Shown here: positions 22,134 to 34,566 of the stretch, in pieces | Numbering within the stretch: position 1 is the stretch's first letter | How the letters are laid out: every line of letters starts with the position of its first letter | Position numbers and translations under genes: made by a program | Assembly: GCA_014621425.1 (NCBI GenBank) | Contig: JAANBB010000394.1 | Span: 1-38,501, forward strand | DNA: 38,501 nt | Reading direction: 5' to 3' | Source: Cylindrodendrum hubeiense | Taxonomy: Eukaryota > Ascomycota > Sordariomycetes > Hypocreales > Nectriaceae | Notes under the pieces: model-generated | Database searches by the model: none | What the model was told of the DNA's origin: nothing | Seen by the model: the letters and a program-made list of their open reading frames with translations, nothing else

Positions 22134-23135
22134 TCAATTCACAGCAACCTTGGGCGTTGCCGCTGGTCGTACATCTCCGTCGGCCGGCCTGGCCTGGGTC
22201 TGCCGCCTCTCAGAGTTCGCCACCGCATCGTCCTGCTGCCCGGTAGTCTGCGGGTCCCAGAACGCCTCTACTGGCTTGGCCAGGATCTTGGGGGCCTGGG
22301 CGGCCAGCATGTTGTCGTTGACAGACTCCAGGCGCATCAGTGACGACCGCATCCACCCCACGATGGCTACTAGCGTCCTCGGGTCCACGTCTGGTGAGCC
22401 CTTGAACAGATTCCGCCAGATGGCACTGGCCAGGATCGCATCGCCCTTGAAAAGACCCTCGTCGTAGGCCAGCAGCAGGCCACGCCACTGGACGAAGATA
22501 TCCTTGAGGTACCGCTGTCGCAGGGCACTCGATGTAATGTGGTGGTCGATGTGCATCTTCTTCTCGCACTCGAAGAAGAAGTGATCGGTCAGCTGGTGCT
22601 GCCAGTTGTGGAAGACGTCGCGGTCGAAGCAGCGTATCCGGGCGTTGATCAGGTAGAGGTGCAGCATGGTAACGTGGGACCAGGTGCTGAAGGTGGGAGG
22701 AAGACCGAATTCTACGGAGTCACGGGTTAGTTCAAACTCGTATATTTAAGAAACGTTCCAAAGAGCCAACGTACTGGTATGCCAGGCATTGCCCGGGTTG
22801 AGTGAGTGGCCGACTTCCTCGCCATCCTCGGCAAGCTGCACACTCTCGTCCTTGCGTTCCTTCTCGGTAATATGGTAGTCGGCGGCCTTGCAGGTGGCTT
22901 TAAACAGCTGTTCCGTAGCACCCAGCACGCGGTAGGGCTCGGAAACGGCACTACTAAGGCCCTTGAGGAGGTTTCTCGAATTGGTATTGCTGAAGTATCG
23001 GACGGGCATCGACATCGGCGTCCTGGTGGGCAGGAGAAAGTTCTTCGGGGCAGCGGCTCGAGTTGCGCCCACGCGGATTGCGGCCCGGACGAGAGTCCTC
23101 GTCTGGGCCCGGCAGGTCTCGCAGGCCAAGCTCAT
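22134..23135 (-). CDS. CBP3: Mitochondrial ubiquinol-cytochrome c reductase chaperone Cbp3 (UQCC1)
   Basis: Inner-membrane assembly factor for complex III; in yeast Cbp3 with Cbp6 binds mitoribosomes and newly made cytochrome b. Length is 312 residues from two exons read leftward, 23135-22775 and 22711-22134, with a 63-bp intron (donor GTACGT, phase 1). The first 50 residues are rich in Arg, Ala and Ser without acids, a typical mitochondrial presequence, followed by a helical region. The chaperone domain spans the junction: FGLPPTFSTWSHVTMLHLYL, then LINARIRC and a middle part with HHITSSALRQRYLKDIFVQW and YDEGLFKGDAILASAIWRNLF, matching the Ubiq_cyt_C_chap family. The start at 23135 was chosen over an in-frame ATG at 23207 because it begins the presequence; the longer form is possible. 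The tail after 270 is Gln/Ala/Pro-rich and probably disordered. Confidence 0.92.
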
Positions 23136-23473
23136 GATGTCGGATGTGCTGGGAATTAAGGGAACGCGATGGGGCACGCTGGGAGAGAAATTCGTGGGAT
23201 GCTTCACGTCATGGCCGAGGGCATGACCGCATGGATCTTCAATTGCAGAGAAATTGCCTGCCTTGTGAGTGGCTCCGGGAGAACGTCGGTAACGCGGATG
23301 TCATCGCAACCCCACACTGTCCACGGTACACTGTTTCGCACAGTATGTGTAACCACTCTACCACCGTAGTCGAAGCAGACTTCATGAAACAAATTCGTCT
23401 TAAATATTGTACAATTGGGTGTGTATAATACTGAAGTAGTGATGGGTATGATATATCGCTTTTCCCTGAACAA
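23136..23473. other. Gap between CBP3 and CEM1
   Basis: Both flanking genes are on the minus strand, so this 338-bp gap holds the 3' untranslated region of CEM1 and the promoter of CBP3. No separate gene or distinct regulatory motif is seen. Confidence 0.5.
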
Positions 23474-24873
23474 CTATACAAACTTGGAGAAAACCAGCGA
23501 GCTGTTCGTGCCGCCAAACCCAAAGCTATTGGAGAGAGCGACGTCAACCTGCTTCTGCTGTGCCGATTGAGCCACAAAGTTGAAGTTCGAACCTACGTTG
23601 GGCTTCTCTAGATTCAAAGTTGCGGGTACAACGCCCTGATGTAATGGTTAGCTGTGCTCGTTGCGCTCGTCTCATAAGAGACAGTGTAGAAACTCACCTC
23701 ATGAATAGCGAGGATGGAGAACAGGGCTTCAATGGCACCAGCAGCTCCCAAAAGATGCCCAATTGCTCCCTTGGTGCTGCTAACTGTCACATGAGACTCG
23801 GTCGAGTAGCCCTCCTCGCCGAGCATGAGCCGTTGAATGGCAGCTGCCTCTGCGGCATCGCCAACTAGGGTGCTCGTTGCGTGTGCGTTGATGTAGTCGA
23901 CTTGTGACGGCTTGATCCCAGCACGCTTCAGTGCCCTTTTCATGGCCAGAAATGCGCCATGGCCGTCTTCACGCGGCGCCGTCATATGATATGCATCCCC
24001 ACTGCAGCCATACCCCTTGATCTCGGCATAGATGCGTGCTCCCCGGGCTTTGGCATGCTCGAGCTCCTCAAGAACACACACCGCAGCTCCCTCGGAGACG
24101 ACGAATCCGTTGCGGTCGGAATCGAATGGGCGGCAGCTCGCGGTTGGGTCGTTGTTATAGGCCGTGGAAAGAGACCTTGCCCGACCAAACCCTGCAAAAG
24201 TCAACGGATGGATGCAAGATTCGGAACCTCCGGCAACCATCACGTCAGCATCCCCCATGGCGACAAAGCGAGAAGCATCGCCGATTGAATGTGCGCCAGT
24301 AGTGCAGGCCGTTGTTGCCGCGTGGTTGGGTCCTTGGAATCCGTGTTTCATAGCTATATGTCCAGCAGCCATGTTGATCAATATTTTTGGGACAAATAGC
24401 GGAGAAACCTTCTTGTATCCCTGTTGGGATGGTTAGCATCGTTTCTTGGAAGATTATATCGGAGTTCTTACCCCTTGATGATGTGTCAGGCTGGTCTCGT
24501 AGATTTCGTCCAGGTTCCCGATGCCGCTCCCCAGACACACACCCGTCGCCTCAAGGTCTTCCTGGCTGGAGGGTTCCCATCCGGCATCCTTCAGGGCCAT
24601 GCTGCTTGCTGCAACGGCGTATTGTGTAAACTTGGACATCCGCCGTTGCTCTGTCGTGCTGAGCCAGTCTGACGCTGTCCATTGCCCTTCACCCTCACCA
24701 CTGGGCACCAGCCCGGCAACTGTGCTCGTCAGCTCCCGCCACCGGGCCTGAGGCTCTAAATGCGCAACGCTGACAATTCCTGAATCCCCAGCTAAGAGAC
24801 GAGTCCAGGTTCGTCGGACGCCAACTCCTAGAGGCGTGATGGCCCCGAGGCCAGTCACCACTACTCGACGCAT
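23474..24873 (-). CDS. CEM1: Mitochondrial 3-oxoacyl-ACP synthase (type II, Cem1/OXSM)
   Basis: Condensing enzyme of mitochondrial type II fatty acid synthesis, joining malonyl-ACP to acyl-ACP; the pathway supplies octanoate for lipoic acid. Length is 428 residues from three exons read leftward: 24873-24472, 24420-23698, 23635-23474 (introns 51 and 62 bp, both phase 0). The N-terminus [15 protein letters not shown] is the standard start of the KAS fold. The catalytic triad is visible: Cys173 in [14 protein letters not shown], His314 in [11 protein letters not shown] and His356 in [13 protein letters not shown]. The C-terminal [12 protein letters not shown] strand is present. There is no long presequence, as in yeast Cem1, so targeting must lie in the first residues. 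It stands alone with no ACP, acyltransferase or reductase gene nearby, which argues against a secondary-metabolite role. Confidence 0.93.
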
Positions 24874-25776
24874 TATCTTTCCATAGCAGAGTTGCGGAGA
24901 TTATGGGAGAAATACACGCATCTGCCCTTCAAAATGGACAGATGGGCAAAAAAGAACAGAGGAAATCTTTGTAATGCGAAGAAAAGAGACGAGGTCGCGT
25001 GGATGCAAGTGACGATGTTTGATACTGCTGGATGTAAAATTTCCCTTCTAGGCTTAGCGCCATACCACCCCAGTGGCCACAGTGGGCACTACCGGGGGAT
25101 GATACAGCGACCTTGCAACCTCACGATAAGTCAGCCCGAGCGTTCGGTGTGTACGTACCTCGTCATATCTTGAATCTCTCGAGACGGTATTCATCGTCTC
25201 TCATTCATCTGCCGTTTCTACCTCGTGGGCCACTCCTCTCGCGTCACTTTGAGAGCTTGTCCTGCTGACCACTGCGGATTGTCTCAGGCGGTATATTGCC
25301 CCCGAATAGGCGCCACCTACTCAAAAGAGACAACAAAGACGCGGGCCGTCCTTGAAGCAACACGTTTCATCAGGATTGTTGCCGCATAGACGTCCAGCTT
25401 TACGCACCACCATTAAATCCTTGGGTTTCAACTCGAATTCTCTGGATTCGGCCCCTGCCGACGAGAAGACGTTGATATCGGCACCATTGATCCTATTACC
25501 GCGTGGCCCTGGGTATTCGAACGCGCGTCTGTGCCTCATTCCGCAATCCATTCATTTCCGCCTGATGCCGCCAGCCCAGTGTTGCTTCTAAACCATCTCG
25601 GTGCTCTGGCCCTCTGTATTGCCTTCCCCAATTCCCCGGAAACGAGTAGTGGAATAGATCCGTGATCCGGATCCCCAACATTGCTGTGGACCCTGTACCT
25701 TTATCCGCTGGCTCTAGTTGTTGAACCATAACATTCCCTAGCACCCTCACTCGGGGCCACCGGGACGGTAGTCGTC
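24874..25776. promoter_or_regulatory. 903-bp divergent gap between CEM1 and the OPT transporter
   Basis: This region must contain the promoters of both genes. One CCAAT box lies at 25628-25632, about 145 bp before the transporter ATG, and one HGATAR-type GATA site (CGATAA) at 25124-25129. A single GATA site is too little to claim nitrogen control by AreA. The short open frames here have no domain signal. Confidence 0.4.
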
Positions 25777-28606
25777 ATGGCCGACGACCAGAAAGCGGGC
25801 TCCTCAGCCCCTTTCGAGGCCATCGGGAAAACCATCAGCGGACCTAGTGGGCGCCTGTCGACATCCTCGGATGCAGGCGACCATGGCGAGGACATGAGGC
25901 GTCGAATTGCCCAGTGGGGTGAATCTGGTGCCCGCAACGATGATGACGATGACCAAGGTTCTGAATATGAACTTCTTATGGATCCCAACCTCCCGGAAGA
26001 GTATGAGACCCGGCGGGACCGTCTCGACAGGGACGACTCAAATGTTGACGACGAGGCCGCTTTGATCAAAGACGACGACGACGAAGAGGATTCGCCTTAT
26101 CCGGAGGTTCGGGCCGCTGTGCGCAACCATGACGAGGACTTACCGTGCAACACGGTGAGGGCATGGACGATTGGATTGATGCTGGTCGTTCTCGGTGCTT
26201 CAATGAACACCCTCTTCTCACTCCGCCAACCCTCCATTGGCATCGGACCTCTCATTGCCCAAATCATTGCATGGCCAATGGGCCACGGCTGGGCAAAGTG
26301 GTTTCCCAAGAAAGAGTTTAACACTTTTGGCATTAGGTGGAGTCTCAACCCAGGGCCATTCAATATCAAGGAGCACTCAATCATTGTCGTCATGGCCAGT
26401 GTCTCTTTCTCGGTCGCCTATGCTACGGACATTATTCTTGCGCAACTGGTGTTTTACAAACAAAACTTCGGCATTCCATTCCAGCTTTTTCTCACCATAT
26501 CTACGCAGTCTCTGGGATACGGCATCGCGGGGATGCTACGCAAGTTTCTCGGTACGTTTCTGTATAACCATCATCGTGGCCCAGCTAATCCATAAAAGTA
26601 TACCCTGCATCTATGATCTGGCCAGAGAACCTGGTAGGAGTGACGTTGATGAATGCCATGTATGAGAGGAACGACCGGCCGGACCCGACTATCCTGGGTG
26701 GCACGATGCATAGGTATAAGTGGTTCGCAATCGTCACTGGCTGTGCGTTTGGTTATTACTTCATCCCCGGGTTCCTAGCCCAATTCCTGAGCATATTCTC
26801 CGTCGCTACTTGGCTGGCACCCCAAAACCCCGTGGTGAACCAGCTTTTCGGCGGGCAGACCGGTCTGTCCCTTATCCCCATCACTTTCGATTGGACGCAA
26901 ATCGCTGGCTACGTCGGGTCGCCGTTGATTCCGCCGTGGTAAGTTGAAACCCCCAGATCTTGTCCAAGCCTCGACTTATAATTGTCTTCCAGGCATGCTA
27001 TCGCCAACACCCTCATTGGCGTCGGAACATTCTTCATCGTTTTGTCATCTTTCTTTCACTACAGTGGAGTATGGTATTCGTGGTATCTGCCCATGAGTGA
27101 CTCGAGCACCTATGACAATACTGGCGCCAACTACAACACTACGCGTATCCTTACCCCTGATTTCACCTTGGATGAGGAGGCATACCAAAACTACTCACCG
27201 TTGTTCATCAGGTATGTGAAGTTGGGTTCACTTGAAATACAGAAGACTTACTTTTAAAGCACTACATTTGCAATGTCCTATGGCCTGTCATTTGCAGCCA
27301 TCTCATCTCTCGTCGTGTATACCTATTTGCACAACGGGAAACAAATCTGGCAACAATACAGGAACAGCACAAACGAGAAACCGGACATCCACATGAAGCT
27401 GATGAGAAAGTACAAAGAGGCTCCCACTTGGTGGTACATGAGTCTCTTTGGTGTTGTGAGTCCTGGCCTCTTAATGCTTTGAGAGTATGCGGCTAACAGT
27501 GCGAAGATGCTTGCCTTGGGATTTTACACAGTACTTGGCTACGCAACAAACCTCTCCTGGTGGGCGTTTCTGTTGGCAATTGCCATCTCCTTTGGATTCG
27601 CGCTCCCAATTGGAATCATCCAGGCCATCACTAACACCCAAATCGGCCTGAACGTGTTGACGGAGTTTATTTATGGGTATATCCAGCCAGGACGTCCCTT
27701 GGCGCTCATGATGTGCGTCTTACCTTCATTGCATTATCCCCATAGGGAACTCACAACTGACTCGGTACCAACAGCTTTAAAACGTTCGGATATATCACAA
27801 TGTATGCCTCTAAGACAATCACATAAGACATGTACTGACAGTATTGCAGGTCGCAAGCACTCAGCTTCGTTGCTGACTTGAAGTTCGGACACTACATGAA
27901 AATCCCCCCTCGGACCATGTTCTTGTCCCAAGTCGTTGCCACGACCTTCTCATGCTTCATCCAGATTATTGTGCTGAATCTGGCACTGAACAACATCGAG
28001 GACGTATGTGAGCCCCACCAAGAGGATCACTTTACATGTCCTGGTGGTCGGGTATTCTTTTCCGGTAAGCCCATCCGATGAAGAGCTTACAAGCACCTTT
28101 CTGACACAGTTGCGCTAGCCTCCATCATCTGGGGCCTGCTGGGGCCGGCACGGATGTTCTCACCGGGGCAGATCTACTCCGGCCTATTCTTGTTCTTCAT
28201 CGTTGGCGCCATAACTCCCATCGTCTTCTACCTCGCCGCGAAGAAGTGGCCCAAGTCGCCTGCCAAGTATCTCATAGCACCACTCCTCTTTGGAGGCGCC
28301 GGGGCGATCCCGCCAGCAACGCCGCTCAACTACCTGTCGTGGGGCATGGTTGGGTTCGTTTTCCAGTTCTGGATCAAGAAGCGCCACTTCAAGTGGTGGA
28401 GCCGGCTGAACTTCCTGACCTCGTCCGCTCTAGACCTTGGCCTTGCGCTGGCAACATTGTTCGTATTCTTTGCCTTCACCCTGAATGGCATAGAGCCTCC
28501 CAACTGGTGGGGAAATAATGTCGTCTCGACCACGATGGATGTTCAGGGCACGGCAGTGCAGATGCATGTAAAGGCGGGGGAGCGCTTCGGGCCCGAGACA
28601 TGGTAA
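25777..28606 (+). CDS. OPT-family oligopeptide transporter
   Basis: Proton-coupled transporter of small peptides or related compounds, a plasma-membrane protein by family. It has 821 residues from eight exons: 25777-26551, 26599-26938, 26993-27211, 27260-27455, 27507-27712, 27775-27801, 27850-28064, 28119-28606 (introns 47-62 bp). The first 125 residues are a soluble, strongly acidic tail with Asp runs; then come many hydrophobic segments (about 12-16). The OPT signatures NPGPFNIKEH (191-200) and KIPPR (605-609) are intact. A 27-bp exon 6 is needed to restore MIFKTFGYITM. The last intron has two in-frame acceptors 9 bp apart; the downstream one gives FFSASIIWG, which fits the family better, while the upstream one would insert three residues. 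The substrate cannot be told; glutathione, tetra- and pentapeptides or siderophore-like compounds are all known in the family. Confidence 0.93.
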
Positions 28607-30665
28607 CAAAAGATGGGACTTGTAGAGGCCCCGAATTCATTCAGTAGGGGGCAAGACTATCTGGTTGGGCGATGATAACATGTACAGTACCCATGACGCT
28701 TGTCAAGCTGTGGAATCAACGTGAATGAACGTGAATGACAGATCAACCCCTTCTGAGACATGTTCCATCCCTCATCCCGTCCCGAAATCCCAAGCTGCTG
28801 TACAGCTCGATGCTCACAGCCGGCATTGCACGCGGTGCAGCCCGGCCCAGTCGGAAGTACTCCGCTCCCCTGTTCTACAGACGTTGCTTTTTCTTTAGCA
28901 ATAATCTGCGCCCAAGGCTTCCCCCTCCGAGAGATGCAATAGGTGTGGGAGTCGCTCGGGAGGCCTGTAAGGGATGAAGCATCTGCTTGTGGTCAAGCTC
29001 CTACACCAATAGACAACCATTACGAGGGGCAAGATGTACCGGCTACCTCCGACATACGCCCGGAATGCGTCTGAAATGTAACTTGCTGTAGCAAACACAG
29101 CAAGCGGTGCGCGGGGTTACTGCGCATTGCAGCATGCTCACGATTGGGGGGGGTGAAGGCGGCTGCGTGGCAAGCTGAAGATTGTCCTTCGTGCGCCATT
29201 CATTGAGAGCAGAAGACGACCTGGAGGGCTAGAGCACATGCTGCATAAGATCCTTGCGCATCTTATACGCCGTAGATGCAGTATGCAGACATCCCTGTCG
29301 CTTGTAGGCTCAGGCGACGAATTAGGCGTCCGACATATCATAATGCAAAAGTACAGTTACAGTGTGGTATGTAGCAAACATCTGCAAAGGTGCATTCCGA
29401 CCAGGCTTTATCTGCACGCGGAGACGGAATACTTGCCGCCTGTTTTCTCTTCCCTCGTGAGACAAACGGTGTGCTTCTCGTTGGAGCAGGATTCTTGAAG
29501 GGGCAAATACTCCCAAAGATGGCTGGTTGCACAATCGGTTGGATTGGACGGTCATAGCGACTGCGTGCTGCCGTGGTCGCAACGCAGCTGCCGTACGCAT
29601 CTGGCCAAGATACAGATTGCACATGTGAAGAGGTTTCCTGTCATTTTTAATCCATCATCAATGCCGATGATAAGTGCCGATGATACTCATCACTGCGAAT
29701 AATACTTGTCACCGGGTCTGTAAGGGAGACATCGTTATGATCAGAGAAAGGTGAGTGACTAGCTCAAAGAGGCGGGGACGCTGCAGTTGCGTTATCACCA
29801 CAGTTTCCCTTGGAATCAATGTGAGTGCATAAAAGTTGCTTCTTGATGTTGAGCTGGTATGTATTGTTTCTGCACTGGTCGGGGGCAGATATTCAGCGTC
29901 ATCCATCCCAGTGCGGCCACTTTAGATGCAGCTTTATGACACGATCCCCGAGCTGTGAAGAAGTTTCAACAAATAACGTAATGAGAATCTCCTTCATCGG
30001 GATATCGGTATTGCGAGTCTCGGCGATTCGGTCTTTCCCACATCCGCCCCGTGCATATCCCATCTCCGGGGAGTCGGAATCAGAGAGCTCTTCGGGGTTA
30101 GAAACCGACACCCCGATCTGCGCTCGGTTCTTAAACGCAGAAGCTAAGGGACTGCACAGGGATGCAGTGTTCTAGTGAAGAGTCAATAAATGGCTGTTCA
30201 GCTTAAGCCATGGCCCAATGACAAGTGGACAATGCAATAAGCCTGAACTGTCGCTGATAACACGCTCAGCAAATGGTGAGACGTGGCTTGTTCTTTCAAG
30301 AATTGATGCAGTTCCAAAAAAGGAAATTTGTTTGGTTGAATGAGCGGTCAAGATGCACTGCCTGGGTATATTCTGTTGTTGGTACATCTCTGTTCTCTCC
30401 TCAAGCATATGAGGCTGGTGGGGGGGCTGGATCTTCAGGTGCTTGGTTGTCTATCCAAGGGAGTTGAGCAAAATGTGACACCTGAGCTTCCCGAAGGGGC
30501 TAGAAATATGTGCCATCCATTTTGTGGTGGCAAACTCTGATATCGTGTTTGTAAGATAGAACTTATCCAGTTGCGAAGGGAAGAAGTGACAAATATCGAT
30601 AGGAAAAGTTCCAATACCAGTATCCTCCACAAACTCCAATACCCACTCCCGCCTTATGCTTCGGA
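28607..30665. other. Intergenic region between convergent genes
   Basis: About 2 kb holding the 3' ends of the transporter and of the second regulator. No gene could be supported: open frames are under 120 codons, overlap on both strands and show no domains. A 10-bp direct duplication (AACGTGAATG twice) lies at 28718-28737, and a near-duplicated GTGCCGATGAT-like sequence lies around 29660-29685. Confidence 0.5.
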
Positions 30666-33627
30666 TCACCTTCCAAATTCGGAGGGGTTCTCCAGTGGGT
30701 AGATGGACACGGGATTTGAGACAACACCATGAGACTGGTTCTGTGGCGCATCCGGAATCCCAGGAGCCGAGTAGTGGCTGTACCCCATCGCGTTCCCCCC
30801 TGTCTCGGCTGGCTGTATCTGAGCCATCACTCTTGATCCTGTCCCGGGTGTCTGGACACAAGAAATGGACCCGGTGTCATTCTCGAAGCCCCAAAAGCTA
30901 TCGAAGTGAAACCCATGTTCACTTTCGATAGATCCTGTACCTCCCGGATCGCTCCCTTGTTGGTCTGATATTTCAGTAGGTTGAGATAGGGAGGCGGTAC
31001 TGTTGGTCGGCGAGTCGACAATTCTTTGAGCTGCAGGATCTGGTGGCTTCATTCCTCGCAGTGACCTCTCCTGGGGATTCATGGGGGCTTGCGAAACTTG
31101 AGATATACTCTTCTCAGAATGTAAGCGAGGGGATTTTGGTGCATTGCTCTCGCTCTCTCCAGAGTGTTGATGGGAAGAAACCAAACTCTCAATCACGTCT
31201 TTTGAGAACCTGACAGGCATCTTCGTGAGATACATGGTGTGCGAGGTCTGGGCCGAGCCTCCTGGCACGCAGGATATTACCCGCCCCTGAACGACGTCTC
31301 GGAACGAAGCAACGATGGATAGCAGCTGGCTTGCCTGAACATCATTGGCAGAAAAATAGGACAAAATGGTCATTGCGTTTGATACCGATTCGTCGTAGTC
31401 GGCGTTCCCATGTGGGCGCGCAAACTCATTACTCAAGATAGTGAGTGTAGCTGCAAAGAGGAAATGCCTAAGTCGCAGTGAGAAAAGGGTACCACTCAAA
31501 TCCACACACGTACTTACATCACGAATGGGTGTCGCTGGGGAAGTTTCCGGGATTGAAATACCGCCTGGGTTAATTTGATTGCCTGGATTGATGCAGCAAC
31601 ACAGGCTTCAGAAAACATCTCAATTCGCGAATTTTGCTGATCGATTTGAACCTGGCTTCCTGGTTTGTGCGTCTGTGACTTGATAAGCGAATGCAGGAAA
31701 AACGGCCGAGTGAGAAGAATAATAGTATGGCACCCAAGGAGCTGTATATGCAGAATCGCCATTCCCTGAGCTGGTGCAATGTCCCTATTGAAGAGCTTGT
31801 CCGAGTCGAGGGCTGGGTGAATGTCGTTGGCCCAGTGTTTGCAGGCATCGACAATCTCTTGAGCGACTGCCGTAGAGATCTTTTTTTTAGAATAGACCTT
31901 TTTGAGAACTTCGCTAATTATTTTGCTTGCTTGAACGCCGGCATCGAGTCCACTGGAATTGATTGTCTGGTTTCGCCTCATTCTTTTGTTGCCCAATGGT
32001 TTCGTTGGCGCCTCAAGAGAGTCCTCTGAACACTCGTCCTCGGAAATTGCGACAGGCCGACCCAAAGACACGGCCAGAAATCGATCGAGCACAAACAAGC
32101 TTCTCCATACATTTCGCCTTTGAGGCAATTGATCTTGTGTGAAGATCATTGCCGTCTCTGGGGGTCTGTGAAGACCGAGTGCGTAGGCAGATCGAACAGC
32201 CATGCCTAATTCGATGTAAGTTAATGACAAAGCCCATTATTTGAGACTTTATGCTGACCAAGGTATGCATATGCAGCATTCCGCTTGGATACGGCTAGCA
32301 TGTATACAGACATAAGGCAAAGGGCCTGGATAGACCAGAAGTTCCCGTCCTCAAATCCAGAAACGGGGTCGCCCAAGCCCTTGGCGCTTCTGAAAAAGAC
32401 TTCTGCTTGATCCACGGGCTGAGATCGAAGATGAATGACAATGTCATGCTCGGGACTGCCCGGGATCGGTGACGCCATAGCAAGACCGATTGCCAACACA
32501 AGGTAGACCAAGCAGAGATCAGAGGATTCCACAGTAAGAGGACTCGAGTAACATAAATTCAACGACTGCTTGAATTCTCGCCGGTCCAATATGTCCATGA
32601 GGCCGTGAGTCTGCAGGGAATCAGAACATAGATATGTTTCAAGGTTAAGATATTGACATACGTTGGTGAAGAAGTATTGCACGAGGACGTCGGCGGCCTT
32701 CTTTTCTGGTAGCATATGTATATTCCGAGCTGTCTCTGGTACCGTGAGAGTCGGTTCGGTGAATTTGTGTCGGTCGGGATCCATTGTGAACTGCGATGGC
32801 CCTGCCACGCCCTCTACTATCGTCCGTATCGCCTGAAGATACGACAAGTTGGCAGAATCACCAACATATACTCAAAGAAAATGTCAACGGGTTGGACTAG
32901 GTAAACCAGGGGAAATACTTACAAAGCCTTCCAGTAGGATCTTGCAGTAATCTGGGTTGTCCATAGACATGAGTCTCCTCATCTTGTCCAAAGGGCGTGA
33001 TCTGGTGGGAGCCAGATCCGAAGTCATCAAGCATTTGGCTTTCCATGTCGTCGTCCTGTCCTCCACTTGCCAAGTTGGCCAGTAAATCATGGTGAGATCC
33101 GAGTTCGGCAGCTGTCTCAACGTGTCGACGTTTGAATGGGGGTCTGAAGGGGCTCAAGTTGTCGGTTCCTGGGGGTTCGGTTGCGCTGTAGGTGCAGTGT
33201 GCGTTTCGCTTGGTGCATGGATTGCACGGCTGGAGTCCATTGCACTGTCGATGAGATGTCAGTGACGAATTTCCCTGGTAGAATACAAATTTGGGGTAAA
33301 GTCGGTGTGATGCTTATCGCCTTTCGAACAACCCAATGTCCAGAAGGAATTAGTGAGGAAGAAGATCACCGGTTTCGACGTCAGTCACCTTGCCAATAAT
33401 TTGGCTATTGCCGCCGCGTGCCATAGTGTGGTCAGCGATTAGACATTATGATACAGGTCAAAGTATCAAAATGCCACCGAGACCAAGCAGGTATGATGTG
33501 ATGGCAAGGGGAAGCAGAAGGAAGGTCCGGAGCAATACTGTCTTACCTTTTGCTTGCGTCTCTTGCAGGTATCACAAGCCTGAGCTATCCTTTGTCGCTT
33601 ATCCTCGGGTACCTTGGGGCGTGTCAT
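30666..33627 (-). CDS. Zn2Cys6 transcription factor with fungal-specific TF domain
   Basis: Predicted nuclear regulator of 817 residues, six exons read leftward: 33627-33547, 33244-32923, 32870-32662, 32610-32259, 32205-31518, 31467-30666. The zinc cluster has Cys18, 21, 28, 34, 37 and 44 (CX2CX6CX5CX2CX6C); an intron of 302 bp falls exactly between Lys27 and Cys28. The Fungal_trans middle homology region follows: GRLLYVGDSANLSYLQ, YFFTNTHGLMDILDRREF, FEDGNFWSIQALCLMSVYML, LGMAVRSAYALGLHRP, then RRNVWRSLFVLDRFLAVSLGRP with SEDE. The C-terminal 200 residues are rich in Ser, Pro, Gly and Gln and may hold the activation domain. The 51-bp intron at 32661-32611 is in frame and stop-free, but removing it restores the family sequence and its ends are GTATGT and CTGCAG. 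Targets are unknown; the adjacent transporter is a possible but unproven one. Confidence 0.88.
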
Positions 33628-34566
33628 GGTGGAGGAGGAAGTCTACACGTCTAGTTACTGTACTAGATCGGGTGGGCTCGAAGATAACAGGCGAGTATAA
33701 GCGAGCTTTGAACCGGTGGAATCCAGGGGAAGTCGGTAGATGCCAAGACGAGAAGGTATTTTCCAAAGCTTCTGGCACACCTTGTTGAGTCCGGAGTATG
33801 GACGTGCGGAGGGGAGTCGGCAAGTTCCGGAGTAGTTCGGAGCCCAATGATGGGGGAAATGTCGAGGAGACCAAAGGCTTTGAGAAGCAGCGTGATAGTG
33901 TGATGGTGAAACAAAGAATCACTAGACTCAGGAGCGTACGGCTTCCGTTGGTGGCAGTCGTCTCGCAACAGGCACGAGCTCTTGGGCGTCTAGGCTCACA
34001 AAAGAGGTATGGTGTCTGGGGTGATGGTGACAGAGAACCCCGGCGCGGACCCTCGTGTTGTTGTTGAGGATGGGGTGGATCGAAATCAGACTGGGCGAAC
34101 AGAAGAGGGGGATGTCGGCGAGGGAGGACAAGGAGGCCCTTTCTACCTACCTGGTCAACCAACAACCAGGCTGGCGACCCAACTAGAGGCTGTACCAGAC
34201 CACCGGTAAAGGGTGCGCGATGAAAGCAACGCGATGACAGTGGATCTAGTCGGTATAGTCCGTCCAGATGCCTGTGGCGTTGTCTGGCTGGACATGGCGG
34301 TGGGTGGGCCGCGGCAGCTGAGGAGAGGTACCGCGACCCTCAGCCGGGATATTCTGGGCTCCCTTGCGTTCATTGCACCGGGAAGTTCTGGCTTGGCCGC
34401 CATCGGTGTATTCTAGGCATGGATCTGGCGTTCGTCGCCGTGGGGGGTGAATCATGTGTGCGATGATCCCCTGGAATGGGTGCGCCCTGCCGTGTGGTCG
34501 GCCTGCAGGGAACGTCGGAGATCTAAGTTCGGATAGCGCCCTCCAAGACAGCAAACCCGGGTGCCC

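Noticed and set aside
23474..24873. Beta-ketoacyl synthase as part of a secondary-metabolite cluster
   Set aside because: The protein is a 428-residue stand-alone KAS with Cem1-like sequence and no acyltransferase, ACP, reductase or tailoring genes nearby.
32611..32661. Reading the second regulator through the in-frame 51-bp segment
   Set aside because: The segment starts with GTATGT, has a branch-like CTTAAC and ends with CTGCAG. Removing it joins YFFTN to THGLMDILDRREF, the expected family sequence.
33599..34165. 188-codon minus-strand frame just upstream of the second regulator
   Set aside because: It overlaps the regulator's start in another frame, is Arg/Pro/Ser-rich, and has no domain or splice support.
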